64,000 nt of DNA from Tolypocladium sp. Sup5 PDA-1 (GCA_000750105.3 JPHH03000019.1:186001-250000), one strand, 5' to 3'; shown: positions 35,535 through 47,414, numbered from the stretch's first letter. Notes: a model not told the origin generated them from the sequence alone. A program made the numbers and translations.

Positions 35535-36146
35535 TCAAGGCAGCAGTGTCATCTGTCTCGTCCATACCCAACCGCACAGCACCGCCACGAGAGCCAACAG
35601 GAGCCACCACAGCTCAATCGTAAACTTGGCTTGCAGACCTGACCGCCAGCGGCTTGGCCTCTTTGCGCGATGCGAGCACGTGGTCGTCCCGTATACGAGG
35701 CATCCGAGGCCCGGACGGGACTCGCACTCGATGTGCTCCCGGCGCCGTTGCATCAGCAGCCTGCCAGACGTCAGCATAATCACCATCAACGAGGCGAGCA
35801 AGACATACGGCACACTACCACGGCAGAATCGAAGATCACTTCCCAAGTCACAGCGCCTGTCGTTGGGGCATTCCAGGTGCAGGCGGCGGCGCTCCATCAA
35901 CCAGTCAATCTTGAGTTCGATGCCGGTGTCGACGATGCTGTAAAAGTGCCTGCTGGTGTGTTTGAGGGACAGGGCATCGGGATAGATGAGGTAGTCTGCA
36001 ATGGCGAGGTGAATCTCTGGAGGTAGCGATGAGATGCTCTGCTTCTGCAGGTCTCCCTTCTCAACTGCCGGCTCCGTATCATCGAACTCCACAGCGGGCT
36101 TCGGGGCGGCGCGCCGGGAACGACGCTGTCGGTCAGTGGAAGCCAT
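35535..36146 (-). CDS. F-box protein with C-terminal membrane segment
   Basis: Minus-strand exons 36146..35809 and 35760..35535 give 187 residues. The 48-nt intron (35761-35808, GTATGT...GCTGACGTCTGGCAG) is a multiple of three; removing it joins CRGSVP|LLMQRRREH, as expected for this common fungal family. The F-box core is ISSLPPEIHLAIADYLIYP with ALSLKHTSRHFYSIV, followed by the Cys-rich block HLECPNDRRCDLGSDLRFC and HIECESRPGLGC. The C-terminus holds a hydrophobic helix (ELWWLLLALVAVLCGWVW), suggesting a membrane-anchored SCF receptor. The start is MASTDRQRR; 62 upstream in-frame codons look non-coding. It is unrelated in sequence to the 24-30 kb F-box array. Confidence 0.78.
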   Translation of the reverse strand: MASTDRQRRSRRAAPKPAVEFDDTEPAVEKGDLQKQSISSLPPEIHLAIADYLIYPDALSLKHTSRHFYSIVDTGIELKIDWLMERRRLHLECPNDRRCDLGSDLRFCRGSVPYVLLASLMVIMLTSGRLLMQRRREHIECESRPGLGCLVYGTTTCSHRAKRPSRWRSGLQAKFTIELWWLLLALVAVLCGWVWTRQMTLLP

Positions 36147-36979
36147 TCTCCAGTCGCAAGTCTGGCGATGTTTGGGCGAGTAACTGGAACGATCAAAGAT
36201 GGGTACCTGCGCAACACCGCGGGCTGTCCAAGATAAGTAGTCAGCTGCTGCCTTCGCGATGGATCTAGGTTGCAAAGATGGCCAGGGTGTCCAGCTGAAG
36301 AGCCGACAGCTCGTGTCAACCAGCTCAGGCACCAGGTCTCAGCGCTGGACCCATGGCCGCGTGCAGCTCGTCAACTGTAAAAAGAGCACGATCTAGGGTG
36401 TGATTGGCTCCCCTAGGGCAGACTGAGATGCGGCGTTGAGAACTTGAAGCAGCGACATGAAGAGAGGTGCCGCTTTGGGAAGAGGCTGGACTCTAGAGTG
36501 AGTTGCAGGCTTGCAGCTCGTATATCAGCCACCACGACCTCAGGCCGACCAGGGTCACGCAGCTCACGCTCAGCGCGCCAATAGAAGCCCTGGGAGCCGC
36601 TGTGAGCCGTCAGTCAGGGCGCAGGGCGTTGACATGTTTCAGGATGACTCTGATGGGCTGAATGGTTGGGCCTCCGACCGCGCGTGTTGCCTGCAGGGGC
36701 GAGATCGACGAGGCTGCATGGGCGACGTGGCAGTGCCAGAAAGCGGGAGTGATGGTGACGATGTTGGACGAGTTGCCGTTCAGCGCTATGCTTCCTGAAG
36801 ACATCGCTAGGAGGTGCCTGCCAGCGGGGGCCGTGCTGCCTAACATGTCTCGCCACGTGACCCCGCGTAACTGTCGTGCAACACTTCCTCTGGTTTGACT
36901 GTTAACGCCAGCGTCATCCACGCCCGACATGTCGCCACTTGCTCATCATTCAGCGCCATGAACCATCGCCGCGGCAGAC
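36147..36979. promoter_or_regulatory. divergent promoter region (F-box / EXO5)
   Basis: Lies between start codons at 36146 (minus) and 36980 (plus). No other gene is recognised. Confidence 0.45.
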
Positions 36980-38702
36980 ATGGCCGCCTCGCATACGCTA
37001 GATAGTGACAGCGACTATGGCTACGACTTTACTCCCGAGGAAGAGCTCCAGCTGATTCAACTTGCTGCCGAGGCCAGCGCGAGCCTGTCTCAGGGCTCAC
37101 AATCACGGTCGTTCAGGCGGGAGACGAGCGTGACCGTCGCTATAGACTCGATACCAGAGCAGACCGACGACGTCGTTGGCGATGGCGATGCTTTTGGTGC
37201 CCGTCATGCAGTTGCGCATGGCCTGGAGAGTCATGAGACAGCCGTTGCTCATGAGCGCCGGCCGGGTCAAAGTACCACGGCAGCGCCACAGTTTGGGGTT
37301 CCATCGCCAGTATCGCTCCATGCGGACATCAGCTACCCCGATCGTACGTCAGCAGCGCACAATGTCGATGGCCGGAGACTGGCTGACTGACTTGAAGCGT
37401 TTAGTGAGTCGCGCATTGTCCAACCTCGACGATGACACACCTGCGGCGGCGCAAACGACCACCGACGCCGACTCTGACGCCGTGCAAGACGATCGCTCGC
37501 CGTTGCAGAGGTTTCGATCATTTCCCCGCAAACCACTGACTGTGAGCGATCTAACCTCTGGGGCTTGGTGTGAGTTGCAGTACTGGTACACGCTCACCAG
37601 ACTACCTGGTGGACGACGAACAAGGACAGCCGCCATGAAGGAAGGCTCCAGGGTCCACCAGAAGCTGGAAGACGAGGTTCACAAGCCGGTGAAAATCGAC
37701 GTCATGAGCAAGGAAGATGGCTTCGCCCTGAGGCTCTGGAACCTGATCCAGGGCCTGAGAACGTTGCGAGAGACGGGGCTGACGCGCGAGCTGGAGGTAT
37801 GGGGCGTGGTGGACGGCAACCTGGTGAATGGAGTCATTGACGGCGTCAGCTACGAGAATCCGAACCTGGAATTCGAGGAAGAGCTCTCTAGCCAAGAGTC
37901 GTCGCAACAAGACTTGAAACAGTCGGCGCTCACGGATTACTTTCCGCCCAAGAAAAGAAGCCACGACGGGCCGCCGCGACCAAAGATCTACCTGACCGAC
38001 GTCAAGACTCGGGGCAGCTTGGTACCCGTGTCGAAGACGTTGCTTCGCCCGGCAAAGATTCAGCTGCTTTTGTACCACACTTTTCTCTCGGACATGGCGG
38101 CTGGGAAGCTCGACTTCTTCAGAGTGTTCAGACGCTATGGGCTGGATGCGGATGATCAGTTCTCCGACGGCTTCCTTGCTCAAATCGGAGACCTGCACGA
38201 GGAGGTGTTTTACGACGCGCCGTCGAGTCCGGCAGAGATGGAGAATGGATCTTCCAATGCCAGAGTGGGCGAAAGCACCAGAGACCGTACCTTGTCGGAT
38301 CCTGGTGCGCCCCAGTTCCTTGTGGGAGACGACTTGGTGAAATACCAGACTCTCCGGGAGCTCTTACCCTTGGTCCGAAAGGAGATCAAACTCACATTTC
38401 CAGAAGGCAAGGACTCCTTGGGCCATATGCTCCGTGTGCAATATGTACACCGCGAGGATGGCCGAGAGCTGGACGTGCATGACTTTCCCGTCTCCAAGCA
38501 GGCACTGGAAGCCTACCTGAAGAGATACATGGGCTGGTGGCGTGGCGAACGAGAGGCCAAGGGTGTGGATATCGAGGAGGCCTTCAAGTGCCGGACCTGT
38601 GAGTTTGCATCTGACTGCTCTTGGCGACAGTCTATGGATGAGGATCGATTACAAAAGGTGCGGACAAGGATGTCGGCAGCGAGGCAGGCGAGCAGAGCCT
38701 GA
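36980..38702 (+). CDS. EXO5: exonuclease V (Fe-S cluster single-strand exonuclease)
   Basis: Exons 36980..37343 and 37405..38702 (61-nt intron) give 553 residues. An acidic, Ser/Thr-rich N-terminus is followed by SFPRKPLTVSDLTSGAWCEL, the family start with the first cluster Cys. Nuclease-core motifs follow: EGSRVHQKLEDEVH, GVIDGV and YLTDVKTRGSLVP (Asp, Lys of the PD-(D/E)XK fold). The C-terminal C-x2-C-x5-C (CRTCEFASDC) supplies the other three 4Fe-4S ligands. An internal PIP-like/Ser-rich segment near DLKQSALTDYFPPKKRS resembles a PCNA-interacting box. Known role: mitochondrial (yeast Dem1/Exo5) and nuclear (human) ssDNA exonuclease in replication and repair. All catalytic and cluster residues seem present. 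It is convergent with the DUF3632-like gene. Confidence 0.92.
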
Positions 38703-39123
38703 CATGGGCTGTAGCATATATGAGTGATGAGACATGTTATTGGGGTGCATTTACGTGGGCAAGGCAATGATGAGACAGGGGAACTGGCGTTGCTCAACGA
38801 CGAATGATGGAACACTCGTGCTTGGAATGGATGAACCCTGTTGACTGTTGGTTGTTGGATGTTGGTTGCCACGGGACTGGGGACGGAATACCCTGAAGAG
38901 TTTTACTATTTGCATACACGCGCACCACGAGATAGCGGGCCAGAGCGCGCCATCGGGAAAAGATTGTTTATCCCGCCTTCGTTTATATTGCCCGCATACG
39001 CTAGCTACTACACTCCGAGATTGTAAACTCACCCCTGTGTATGTACCAAGCTTTCTAACTATGTCCACTTCTATCTAGGTGGTCGCCAATGGCCAAGGCC
39101 GTTGGATGCGCATAATCCTATCC
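38703..39123. other. convergent 3' intergenic gap
   Basis: Holds two 3' UTRs. No gene is seen. Confidence 0.5.
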
Positions 39124-40083
39124 TCACTTCCCCGTCTGATGTGATGTCTTCGCAATAGCTTCCATGTCCCTCACTGTAGTACCTGCCGCACGCTTGACAA
39201 AATCATCCGGACCGTCTTTTGCAACCTCGCTCAGTCGATTCATCCAGAATGTCCAACGCTCTGTGGGCTGGTCAAAGTGCATGGCGGAAACTGGAATGTC
39301 TCTCTTGCCCCAGTGCTTAAGCTCGTCGTTGCTGAGATCATCGTACAGTCTGCGTCCATTGTGCTTGATCCAACAGGCGACAGCGGGAATATGAAAGTCG
39401 ACTTGGAGTTGTTCCTCGGCTGTGCTGTCGCCCGACGCCTCCAAGTTGTCACTCGGGTCGGGTTTCCTTTCAAGCGCCTTGATGACGTACCAGAACGCAC
39501 GCTTCCATGCGAACACGCCTTCTGCGACAAGCTGCGCTTCGACATCTTGCTCCTTGATGTAGACATTTCGTGCACGGAGTCTGGAGGTCATGTCGGCACA
39601 ACGTCTGGTAATTTGCCCCGGCTTCATCCAGTGGGCATCGGACCAAACCATAGTCAAATATGGAAGACCGGCCCATGTGAACGGCTTTTCGTCGTCATCG
39701 AGTGCCTCTCCTCGGTGAATGCGGTCCGGTATTCTCGCCATGGCAGCAAGAAGACTAACGAGGTCTGGCGTCCGACATGACGGCCATTCCAAAAGAGAAT
39801 CATTGAGCAACCTCCATAGCTGAGTGAGAGCCACGATCTCGTCCGAAGAGGTTCCCACCGAAGGTATGGATGAGCTCGAGATGGGTTGCGTGATAGCACG
39901 GGCCGCGTCCTCCGTGCTAGTTTCACGGTCGTGATAGGCTCTAATTGCCTCGATCTCCTTGAAAATGTAGCGTTTGAGGGCTTCGCTGCTGCTGCGATAG
40001 CGGCTGCGTTGCGCATCGAACCAACATTCTGGGACGTCTTGAGCGTCACCCGGAGGCAGTGAATATTGATCCGTGGTACTCAT
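39124..40083 (-). CDS. DUF3632-like hypothetical fungal protein
   Basis: Single exon, 319 residues from MSTTDQYSLPPGDAQDVP. Twenty-two further codons are open upstream but look like leader. The mid region (FTWAGLPYLTMVWSDAHW followed by a helical stretch with VAEGVFAWKRAFWYVIKALE) fits the DUF3632 pattern of expanded fungal proteins of about 300 residues. No catalytic motif, signal peptide or membrane helix is visible. Function unknown. The family is often strain-variable, consistent with a neighbouring pseudogene. The family assignment is from memory and moderate. Confidence 0.65.
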   Translation of the reverse strand: MSTTDQYSLPPGDAQDVPECWFDAQRSRYRSSSEALKRYIFKEIEAIRAYHDRETSTEDAARAITQPISSSSIPSVGTSSDEIVALTQLWRLLNDSLLEWPSCRTPDLVSLLAAMARIPDRIHRGEALDDDEKPFTWAGLPYLTMVWSDAHWMKPGQITRRCADMTSRLRARNVYIKEQDVEAQLVAEGVFAWKRAFWYVIKALERKPDPSDNLEASGDSTAEEQLQVDFHIPAVACWIKHNGRRLYDDLSNDELKHWGKRDIPVSAMHFDQPTERWTFWMNRLSEVAKDGPDDFVKRAAGTTVRDMEAIAKTSHQTGK

Positions 40084-40679
40084 CTTGATTGGGCTGAAGT
40101 TGCAAACTGAATACTCGTGTGTTTGATCAAAGAGGTCTTGCAAAATCACTTTCGTTGCAAATGTCGGGACCGCCTTGCCTTATGATGGGGAAAGGTGTAA
40201 GATACCGATGGAAACAGTCAGTGTGTTACCGTTGTGAACCTCGGGGCAGGTCTTGTGACGTCACTGTCAGCTCAGGATTTCTCTTGCGACGTTATGTTTC
40301 TGTGTAAACGCACATTGGAAAGGCAACAAAAGTGACGATTATGTGTCCATGTTGGGGGCGGCCAACGGTAGCATCGTGGGGCTGCTAAAGAACTGCAGTT
40401 AGGTCACCCATGCGGCCAACGGCACTGTTGGTCGGCGAGAACTTCTGTGCTTTCGCCGTCATAGGTAAGCCCAACATGCACTGAAAGGTTGCAAATGACG
40501 TTGCCGAGCAAAGCTGAGCGTACGAGATCAGGTCACTCTGTGATCCTCTGGCAGGAGTTCCGCTGTTCTGAGGCGGAGGAACAGCGGTTTCGACTTACAT
40601 TTGGGAGTACGGTGCCACTCATGATCTTCCCAAATCGGCAAGGTCTGTATCTTGGCTGCAGCAACTTGCCTATGGTCGA
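40084..40679. other. intergenic region upstream of ferrochelatase relic
   Basis: No supported coding sequence. It may hold the former promoter of the pseudogene. Confidence 0.45.
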
Positions 40680-41667
40680 GCACGATATCTTTCATCGGCA
40701 ATCCAGCGTCCTGCCGAATCAAGTGGACCAACGGCCATAGTATTCCCCAATATGGGCGGTCCAGCTGCCACAAACGACGTTGGAGATTTTCCTCTGCGAC
40801 TCTTCGTACGCGTTCCCATACCAAATCTCAACACTCCATCAGCTCATATTCACGATGTATAGCCAGATGGCGATCTGATACCGCTTGGACGGCTCCAGAA
40901 CTACATTCCGTCATGCATTGCGCGGACAAGAACGCCCAGAATAAAGCTGTACGAGACCATCGGCGGAGGCTCACCCATCCGCTAGTGGTCGAGTAACAGA
41001 GGTGTGCAACATCCTCGACAAAACGTCTCCCGAGAAGGCGTAGAAGCATTCGCCAGGAATATTGAGGGTCAGCTCAAGACGTACCCAGACGAGCGGAGGA
41101 AGGATGTGACGCTCATCTTTTCCCCTCACAGCCAGTCGATGCGCTATGTCAACGAAGGTATGCTATGCCGTAGTGTGATGGAGCGACAATACTAACAAGA
41201 TAGGGGACACTTACTCTACGGAGGTCACTGCGTCAGTCCATGCCGTGATGCAGCGTCTGCGAGTCTCACACCCCTATCGCATATGCTGGCAGTCCAAAGT
41301 CGGTTTTCAGCCCTGGCTGGGACCGCAAACCAGCAATACAACCGGACAGCTCATCGCCAACAACAAGAAGGACCTTACTCTGGTTCCCAATACGTTTACT
41401 TCCGACCACATCGAGACGCCGTACGAGCTGGACGAGGAACTGATTGCAGACTCTGGCCATGGGCAAACCATCAAGAGGGCTGAAAGACACGATAGTCGAG
41501 TCTTTATCGATGCGTTGGCGGAGATTGTGAGGGGACATCTGCAGGGGGACGGGCGGGCTTCCAGGCAGTTGGAGGGGCGGTGTTTGGGTTGCGAGACCGA
41601 GGCGTTTTTGAATAGTAGGAACTCTTTACCGGACGTAGTGGCCTGTAATTTTTCAGGCAACGTGTGA
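40680..41667 (+). pseudogene. HEM15: ferrochelatase (HEM15-like) relic
   Basis: Readable in pieces. A presequence-like stretch (RARYLSSAIQRPAESSGPTA) leads to IVFPNMGGPAATNDVGDF; then an intron (40806-40862); then DGDLIPLGRLQNYIP and ETIGGGSPIR. Here TAG (40983-40985) replaces the usual Lys of SPIRKWS. A frameshift follows, after which VCNILDKTSPE is readable, then a jump of roughly 110 residues to GVEAFARNIEGQLKTYPDER, so an internal segment is deleted. A second intron (41158-41203, ACTAACA branch) precedes GDTYSTEVTASVHAVM, SKVGFQPWLGPQT, FTSDHIETPYELDEE and the C-terminal Cys-containing tail. Ferrochelatase inserts Fe2+ into protoporphyrin IX in mitochondria and is essential, so an intact gene must exist elsewhere. 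This is a decayed extra copy. It retains introns, so it arose by DNA duplication or transfer, not retroposition. Confidence 0.88.
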
Positions 41668-41846
41668 TACTGTTGGGCCACGTCTGGATGCTTCTTGCAT
41701 TTGATAGCAGAAGGAAGCATCTCCTACCGCCAGATGGCTCATGGGGCAGTTACATCATGTCCAGTAATTCTAATTGAAATGGTCGATAGATTGTATCCTC
41801 TAGGGGTCGACACCTCGTCATCCCCAAACACGTGTCTTTGATCGAA

Positions 41847-44128
41847 CTACGCGTCGTGTTGATCAGCTGGATCTGACCAGTCAAGTCCGTCGTAAGTCGC
41901 ACTCCTCCTCTGCGGACGCCCGATGCGAGCCGCCGCCGCCTTTTCCGGCCTTGCGCGCTCGCGCGACGCGTCCCTTCTCTGGAAGTTGCGCGCATGGCGA
42001 AGTTCCCTGGTGTGCTTCCAGAACTGCTCCTGCTCCCACTCGGGAACATATCGCTTCACGATGACGAATCCCGGGTCCTGGATTTCCTGGATTGCAGCTG
42101 TTAGTAACGGTCGCAAGGGGGGCTGTGGGCAAGTATATACCGGGTCGAGCTGAAACTCAACGCCATACTGTCTCAACGTCTCGAGGGATAGATGCTTCCG
42201 GGAAAAGCGAGAGTATGTTGGCCGAGGCTTTTTCGGGTCTTCTTCAGAGACCTTCATGTTCTCAATAAGGGGCTCAATCTTGGTGTAGCCAGCTTTGAAA
42301 AGCGTGTCCTTCGGGGTCATCCGCTCAACGTCGCCCAGCTGGATACCTCTAACTGCTTTGGCAGAACCACTTCCGCTTTGCGTTTTCTCCGCGGTGTCGG
42401 TATCAATGGATCTATTCAAAGTCAAAACCCCGAATCTGTCGATCTTGCGTTGTAGATCGCCCATATTTATTCCGACGGTTTCAAAGTTACTGGGTGGAGT
42501 GGACAGAAACTCTCGCTTGTACTCGTCACTTCTTGTCGAATCTCCAGCATTTTGTCGATCCAAGACGGCGCCTGTTTCAGTCGACTCTCCTGTATCAAGA
42601 CTGGCATCGGGCCGTCGCGGCGGCGGGGTCTCGGTGCTATACGCGCCTTCGGAGCTGCCCTGGGACTCCCACTCATCCTTGGCAGATTCGTCATCTTTCG
42701 GAATCAAGTTGTGTCCTTCGTGCTGATCTTCCCTGCTCTCAGTCTCCATGCCGTCGTCCACGTCCAGAAATGGCAGAGCAAAAAGTGATAGCTGTTCCTG
42801 GTGGCGGCCGACGTGGCGTTGATATTTCGTCAAAGAGCTCTGGGACTCTCCACAAAGTGGGCAGTAGAGACGTTCAGGGGTGCTGGTAGGTTGAGCGTAG
42901 AGCTTGATGAGGGCATCTGCTCGATACGCTGAAACCTGCCCCGGGTGCGTCTTGTCAAGATGCCTTTTGCTTTCTACTGCCGAACGGAATGTTTTGTCGC
43001 ACCCAGCCGGGCATTTGTATAGAGTCCAGTGGTTATGTTGTATATGGTCAATCCATTCGTGTCGTCGCGCGAATTCTTGATCGGCGGTGGTGCACTGTCT
43101 CTCCAAGCAGACGTACGGCCGTAGGTCCCCGTAGACATGCTTTCTATGGTGTATAAGCTGACAATGAACGTATTATATGGCAGCTTGGCTGCATAGACTT
43201 ACTTCCACGAGGCTCTAGTCGTCTCAATAATCATCATAAAGCAAAAGGGACACTCGAATGGTCCCGTTTCTGCTTCTCTGGGCAATGGTGGGACACGAAG
43301 TCGCTTCGTATGAGACACGGACGTATCAAATGACGACTGGGTAGCACCGTTGTCTGAGTGGTTGTCTACGTCGACACCTGGATAGTTCTCGTTCTTCATC
43401 TTCTCCGGTATTGATGAAGCCATCGTGCTTGGGGCTACCGTCGCGTCGTGACACACATCCAGGCCATAGGCAAGTTTCTCATGGTGCGCTTGGCGGTATT
43501 TGAAGTACTGTCGGCGTCTTGAGATTGCCTTTCCCAGTCTCTCTGCAAGCCATGGTGGCAATGAGGTGAAGCTGGATTGGACATGTTGAATATCAAAAGC
43601 CTCGAAGTGAGTTGTTTCCGTTGGCAGTGAGGCAATAAACCGATCGTGAGGTGCTGGGTTTCTGATGCTCATGCTCATTCCGAGAAGGCCATCTACCACC
43701 TCTGCCACGTCGAGTGCGATCTGGTCAAGCTCCGTCTCGGGCATATCCTCATCTTGAACACCTGCGGCGCCATCTTGATCTGTGCCGTCCTCAACTTGAG
43801 GCTCATCGTCCGGTAGCCGATCCCATGGCGTAGTTTTTCCGGACAAAATAGCTCGAGCGTCTTCGACAAGGCTCTGAAGCTCGTCGAGAAGGCTGACAAC
43901 GTTCTCCTTAATGTGTGAGGCATCACGGAGTCGGTACTCCAGCGAGCTGGTCCCGGATCTGTGTGCGCCTATGTTGCCGGACCATACGGCAAAGCGACTC
44001 TGCTGGTCTCTCAAGTTGATGAGAGCATCTTCCGTCACATCGGTTCCCGTGCTCTCCAGGTCTCGGATGAGGCCCCGGTTGAGTTCGAGGCAACGCTTGA
44101 CTCGAGAGTGTATGTTGTTTTCAGCCAT
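41847..44128 (-). CDS. C2H2 zinc-finger protein of fungal NLR-associated type
   Basis: Minus-strand exons 44128..43203, 43143..42141 and 42086..41847 give 722 residues. Intron 2 (54 nt, 42087-42140) carries a perfect TACTAAC branch and is a multiple of three. The N-terminus (MAENNIHSRVKRCLELNRGL) is helical and reminiscent of N-terminal domains of fungal signalling proteins. Residues ~335-480 hold atypical zinc fingers: FECPFC...W-KKHVYGDLRPYVC, ARRHEWIDHIQHNH, YKCPAGCDKTF...RHLDKTH, and LYCPLCGESQ...RHVGRHQEQLSLFALP. The C-terminus has the short motif FVIVKRYVPEWEQEQFWKHT, then a basic tail. Known only as 'C2H2-type domain protein' in fungi; DNA binding is unproven. It is divergent from the DUF7580-like gene across 347 bp. 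The start at 44128 was chosen over 44254 because the extra 42 residues lack family character. Confidence 0.78.
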
Positions 44129-44475
44129 CCTCAGCGCATCCTTGTGGATGCTGACTGGAAGCTGGCTCGCGGGCGTCCTGACGGGAATTTGTCCAGTTGT
44201 CACCTTAGATTCGGGTCTTTGCGAATAAAGCCCTCGAGCCACACACACGTCCATCCAGATAAGTTCCGGCTGGAAATGGTCCCCTGCTTTATGCGCTGCA
44301 TGTCAGCCGCCAGTGCATCGGGGGCATCCCGACGTGTGATTTGTCGCTAGCATCAGCTTGCCTGAGTTGCACCCCGCTCCAGCTGAAGGCTTGTGTGACT
44401 TGCAAGTGTCTTTGAAACGGTCTGTGACCGCTCTCAGGTCAATCGTGGGATGAAACTACGCATTGGCATATCATC
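44129..44475. promoter_or_regulatory. shared short bidirectional promoter
   Basis: 347 bp separates the start codons of the C2H2 protein (minus) and the DUF7580-like protein (plus), so the two are likely to share regulatory sequence. Confidence 0.5.
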
Positions 44476-46310
44476 ATGTCCGGATTTGAGGTAGCGGGCA
44501 TCGTCTTGGGGAGCATACCCCTCGTCATCTCAGCCCTTGAACACTACCGTGATGGCGTGTCAACCATCCAGAGGTGGCGGAAGTACGACCGGGAGCTGCG
44601 AAGCCTCACTCGTAATCTCAACATGGAGAAGGTCAAGTTCCAGAACATTTGCGAGAAGCTGCTCCTCGGTCTAGTGCCGCCATCGCACATCGAGCTGATG
44701 ATTGAGACCCCGTTCGGAATCATGTGGCACGACGAGGTGGTAAGGAGGAAGATACGGGCGAGGCTCAGTAACTCGCTCGGCGTTTTCGAGTCTACAGTCG
44801 AGGATATGAGGATTGCAATTGGGGAGATGATGAAGAGGCTTGACCTGGGCCCCGAAGGCACTGTACGCAAGCCCGCGCCTTCGCAACCATGCCACGAAAA
44901 TTGCTGGCCAAAAAAAACTAACTTTCCGTCCGAATATAGGTCAAATGGACCGAGAGATCATCCATTGTGAGAGAGCTTAAGCGAGCCGCTTTTACAATCA
45001 GTCGATCGAGCTATGCAGACCTTCTTTCAAGAATCAAGGACGGCATTGCCGACCTGGAGACCCTGACAAACCAAAACGTGTCTCTGGAGCCGAAACGCCT
45101 GGAGTCATCACAGATAAAGCTCTTGGCTATTCTCCGGGAGATATCTATGGGTCTCTATCACGCACTGCGACGAAGCTTCGCATGTACTTGCAACCACGAT
45201 GTCAACTTAAAGCTCGCCACACGGGCCTCGGACATCATCTACGGAGAGAATGAAGACCAAGTTTTGCAAGATCTTGATCTGCATTTGGCGCTGTCTTATC
45301 CGTCAGGCATATCGACCCAGGTTGATGGTACCATATGTCGACGATGGGAAGAAATGCGGGTACTGGCAGTGCCAATCGACAAGCAGATTGCTCCAAGTAT
45401 TGAGAAAGAGCTGGACACCGACACAGCTTTGCTTATTAACCGACCTGACAAGGGCAAGGGGAAGAGAGTCAACTTCCAATCGGTTTCGTCCTCCATGTCG
45501 TCAGCAACAGCGACTCTGGTTCAAACATGTACTGTATCAGCAGTACTGAGCAGTTTGTCGTCCACCACGAAGTCAAACGCCATACTACCCAACCTCGAAC
45601 CAATTTTGAACCTGTGCGAAAGAATTCGAAAAGTACAGAAACAAGAACAGACGGAGTGCTATGGATTCATTGCAGATGGTCAATCTCAGAAGATTAAGAG
45701 CTACAACATCTATCCCATTGCCGCCGGGGATGGAGAACGCCGGGAGAGCTGGCTTACGGTATCTTTGACACAGGCCCTGCAGAGGACCAACAAGGCACCT
45801 CCGATGAGCTACAAAGACAAAATAAGACTGGCTGTGGTGATATCCACGAGCGTGCTGCAGCTCTACAACACCCCTTGGCTTCCCCGCACCCTGTCCACGG
45901 ACGACATACTATTCATAAGGAGGGACAGTGGGTACCTATACGACGACGCATTTGTTATGAAGAGAATACCGGAAACGGACAAGGCAGCCGCCGTATACGG
46001 CTCCTCGAGCATCAAGCGCAACCCAACGCTGCTGTCCTTGGGCTTCATCTTGATCGAGCTCCTTTTAGGGCAGAAAATAGAAGCCCAGGGGAATGCCTCG
46101 GCTGGCTTTGACCTTGAGGAATATTATATCGCCGCTCAAAGCCTGCTTCCTCGGGTGAGGCACGAGAGCTTGAATTACTTTAGCGCCGTCAGCAGATGTC
46201 TTGACGGAGAGCTGCACCAGCACCCGGTCGGTTTAGACGAGCAGGACTTTCGGCAAAGCGTATACTCTGGCGTTGTGGCACTGTTGAAGAAGGATCTGGA
46301 CGTCTTGTAA
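44476..46310 (+). CDS. DUF7580-domain protein (HeLo-like N-terminus)
   Basis: Exons 44476..44862 and 44940..46310 (77-nt intron with ACTAAC branch) give 585 residues. The N-terminal MSGFEVAGIVLGSIPLVISALEHY is the hydrophobic-helix start common in fungal HeLo/prion-domain-like and DUF7580 proteins, followed by a long helical domain to ~residue 290. The C-terminal half (KDKIRLAVVISTSVLQLYNTPWL, DDILFIRR, NPTLLSLGFILIELLLGQKI) is the DUF7580 part, which resembles a degenerate kinase C-lobe without catalytic motifs. Such architectures are linked by analogy with fungal heterokaryon-incompatibility and cell-death signalling; no experiment is known for this protein. It is divergently paired with the C2H2 gene. 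No lesions. Confidence 0.8.
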
Positions 46311-47414
46311 CCTTGTCGGCGGTTTCGCCTCAGCGTAAAGCGACTCCAGTATGATGGTGATGTTTCCGCCCATTTCACGGGCCATGGGGTTCACGGTCAT
46401 GTCCCAGTGGAACACTCCCTCATGAGGGAAAAAGTACACATGGTTCGATAAATATAAGCTATGTAAAAGTTTGGATAGCGGTTGCAAGACGAGAAGCAAT
46501 GCAACGTGGGCAGCTGCATCAACCTAAGTAACGACTCAAGTCGAAGCGCACCTCGCCTCTGATCGCCACCTCGAATGTTAAACAGGACAAAGCACAAAAG
46601 CACACCCGCGACTAAGAGGCAATAAACTGCAGGGAGTCTTTTGAGTTTTGGACGAGCAATACCAAGTCACTCTGTTAGAGCCGTTGTGGTATAGGGAAGG
46701 TAGTTGGCATCGACACAATCCTCGCCCGCAACATGGTGTTACTAGCTTATCCAGTCTAATACTGAAAGCTTGAGAGACAGCTATCTGCGAAACAGTATGA
46801 ACTCACATATTGCGTGACAAGCGACTGAATCAGAAATGCCAGCTTGTCCTCAGAGGCAGGCAGTCTTGGCAGTCCTCAAGGCTTGCAGCAAAAGTGGAAC
46901 TAATTGTGGACAGGGCTCTGGCTGTTCTTCTAGAGGCTTCCCCACTGCTGTAGCCTGTAACTATTACGAGTAGGAGCCTGGTGCCTGTGGTTGCCCCTCC
47001 ACCCCTCCATCAGTTGGCCCCGCTTTCGTCACCGTGACACCTGCTTGGCCACCTCCCACCCGCATTACCTCATCAACAGTCGCTCCCGAGACGGTGACCT
47101 CGCAACTCCAGTCTCTCCCGCCTCCCTTTTGCTTCCGCGACACCTTCTACTCTACCACGACCGACCTGCATCTCGCGCATCGCAACTGCAGGGCCTCAAC
47201 CCGTTCTGCCACAGCATCTCCAGAGCCGTCGTCCACGACACTCATTCCTCCTTCCGCAACGAAACACATAACTCGGGTTTAGCATCTCGGTGGGGGCTGA
47301 GCTCGACCTTGGTGCTGGATCTTCGTCTTCAAGATTTCGTCCCCGGCAAAGATACGAACGCAGGGGAAGCGAAAGTTCTCCGACGGAGAACCCCAAACTA
47401 CCAACAAGCGGACC
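46311..47414. promoter_or_regulatory. UBA1 promoter and CT-rich leader
   Basis: Sequence from about 46980 to the UBA1 ATG is pyrimidine-rich on the plus strand. Frames here (for example one opening at 47034) are low-complexity and unsupported. Confidence 0.45.

Noticed and set aside
44129..44254. Upstream in-frame ATG extending the C2H2 protein by 42 residues
   Set aside because: The extension lacks family character, and MAENNIHSRVKRCLELNRGL is a natural protein start; a leader is more likely.
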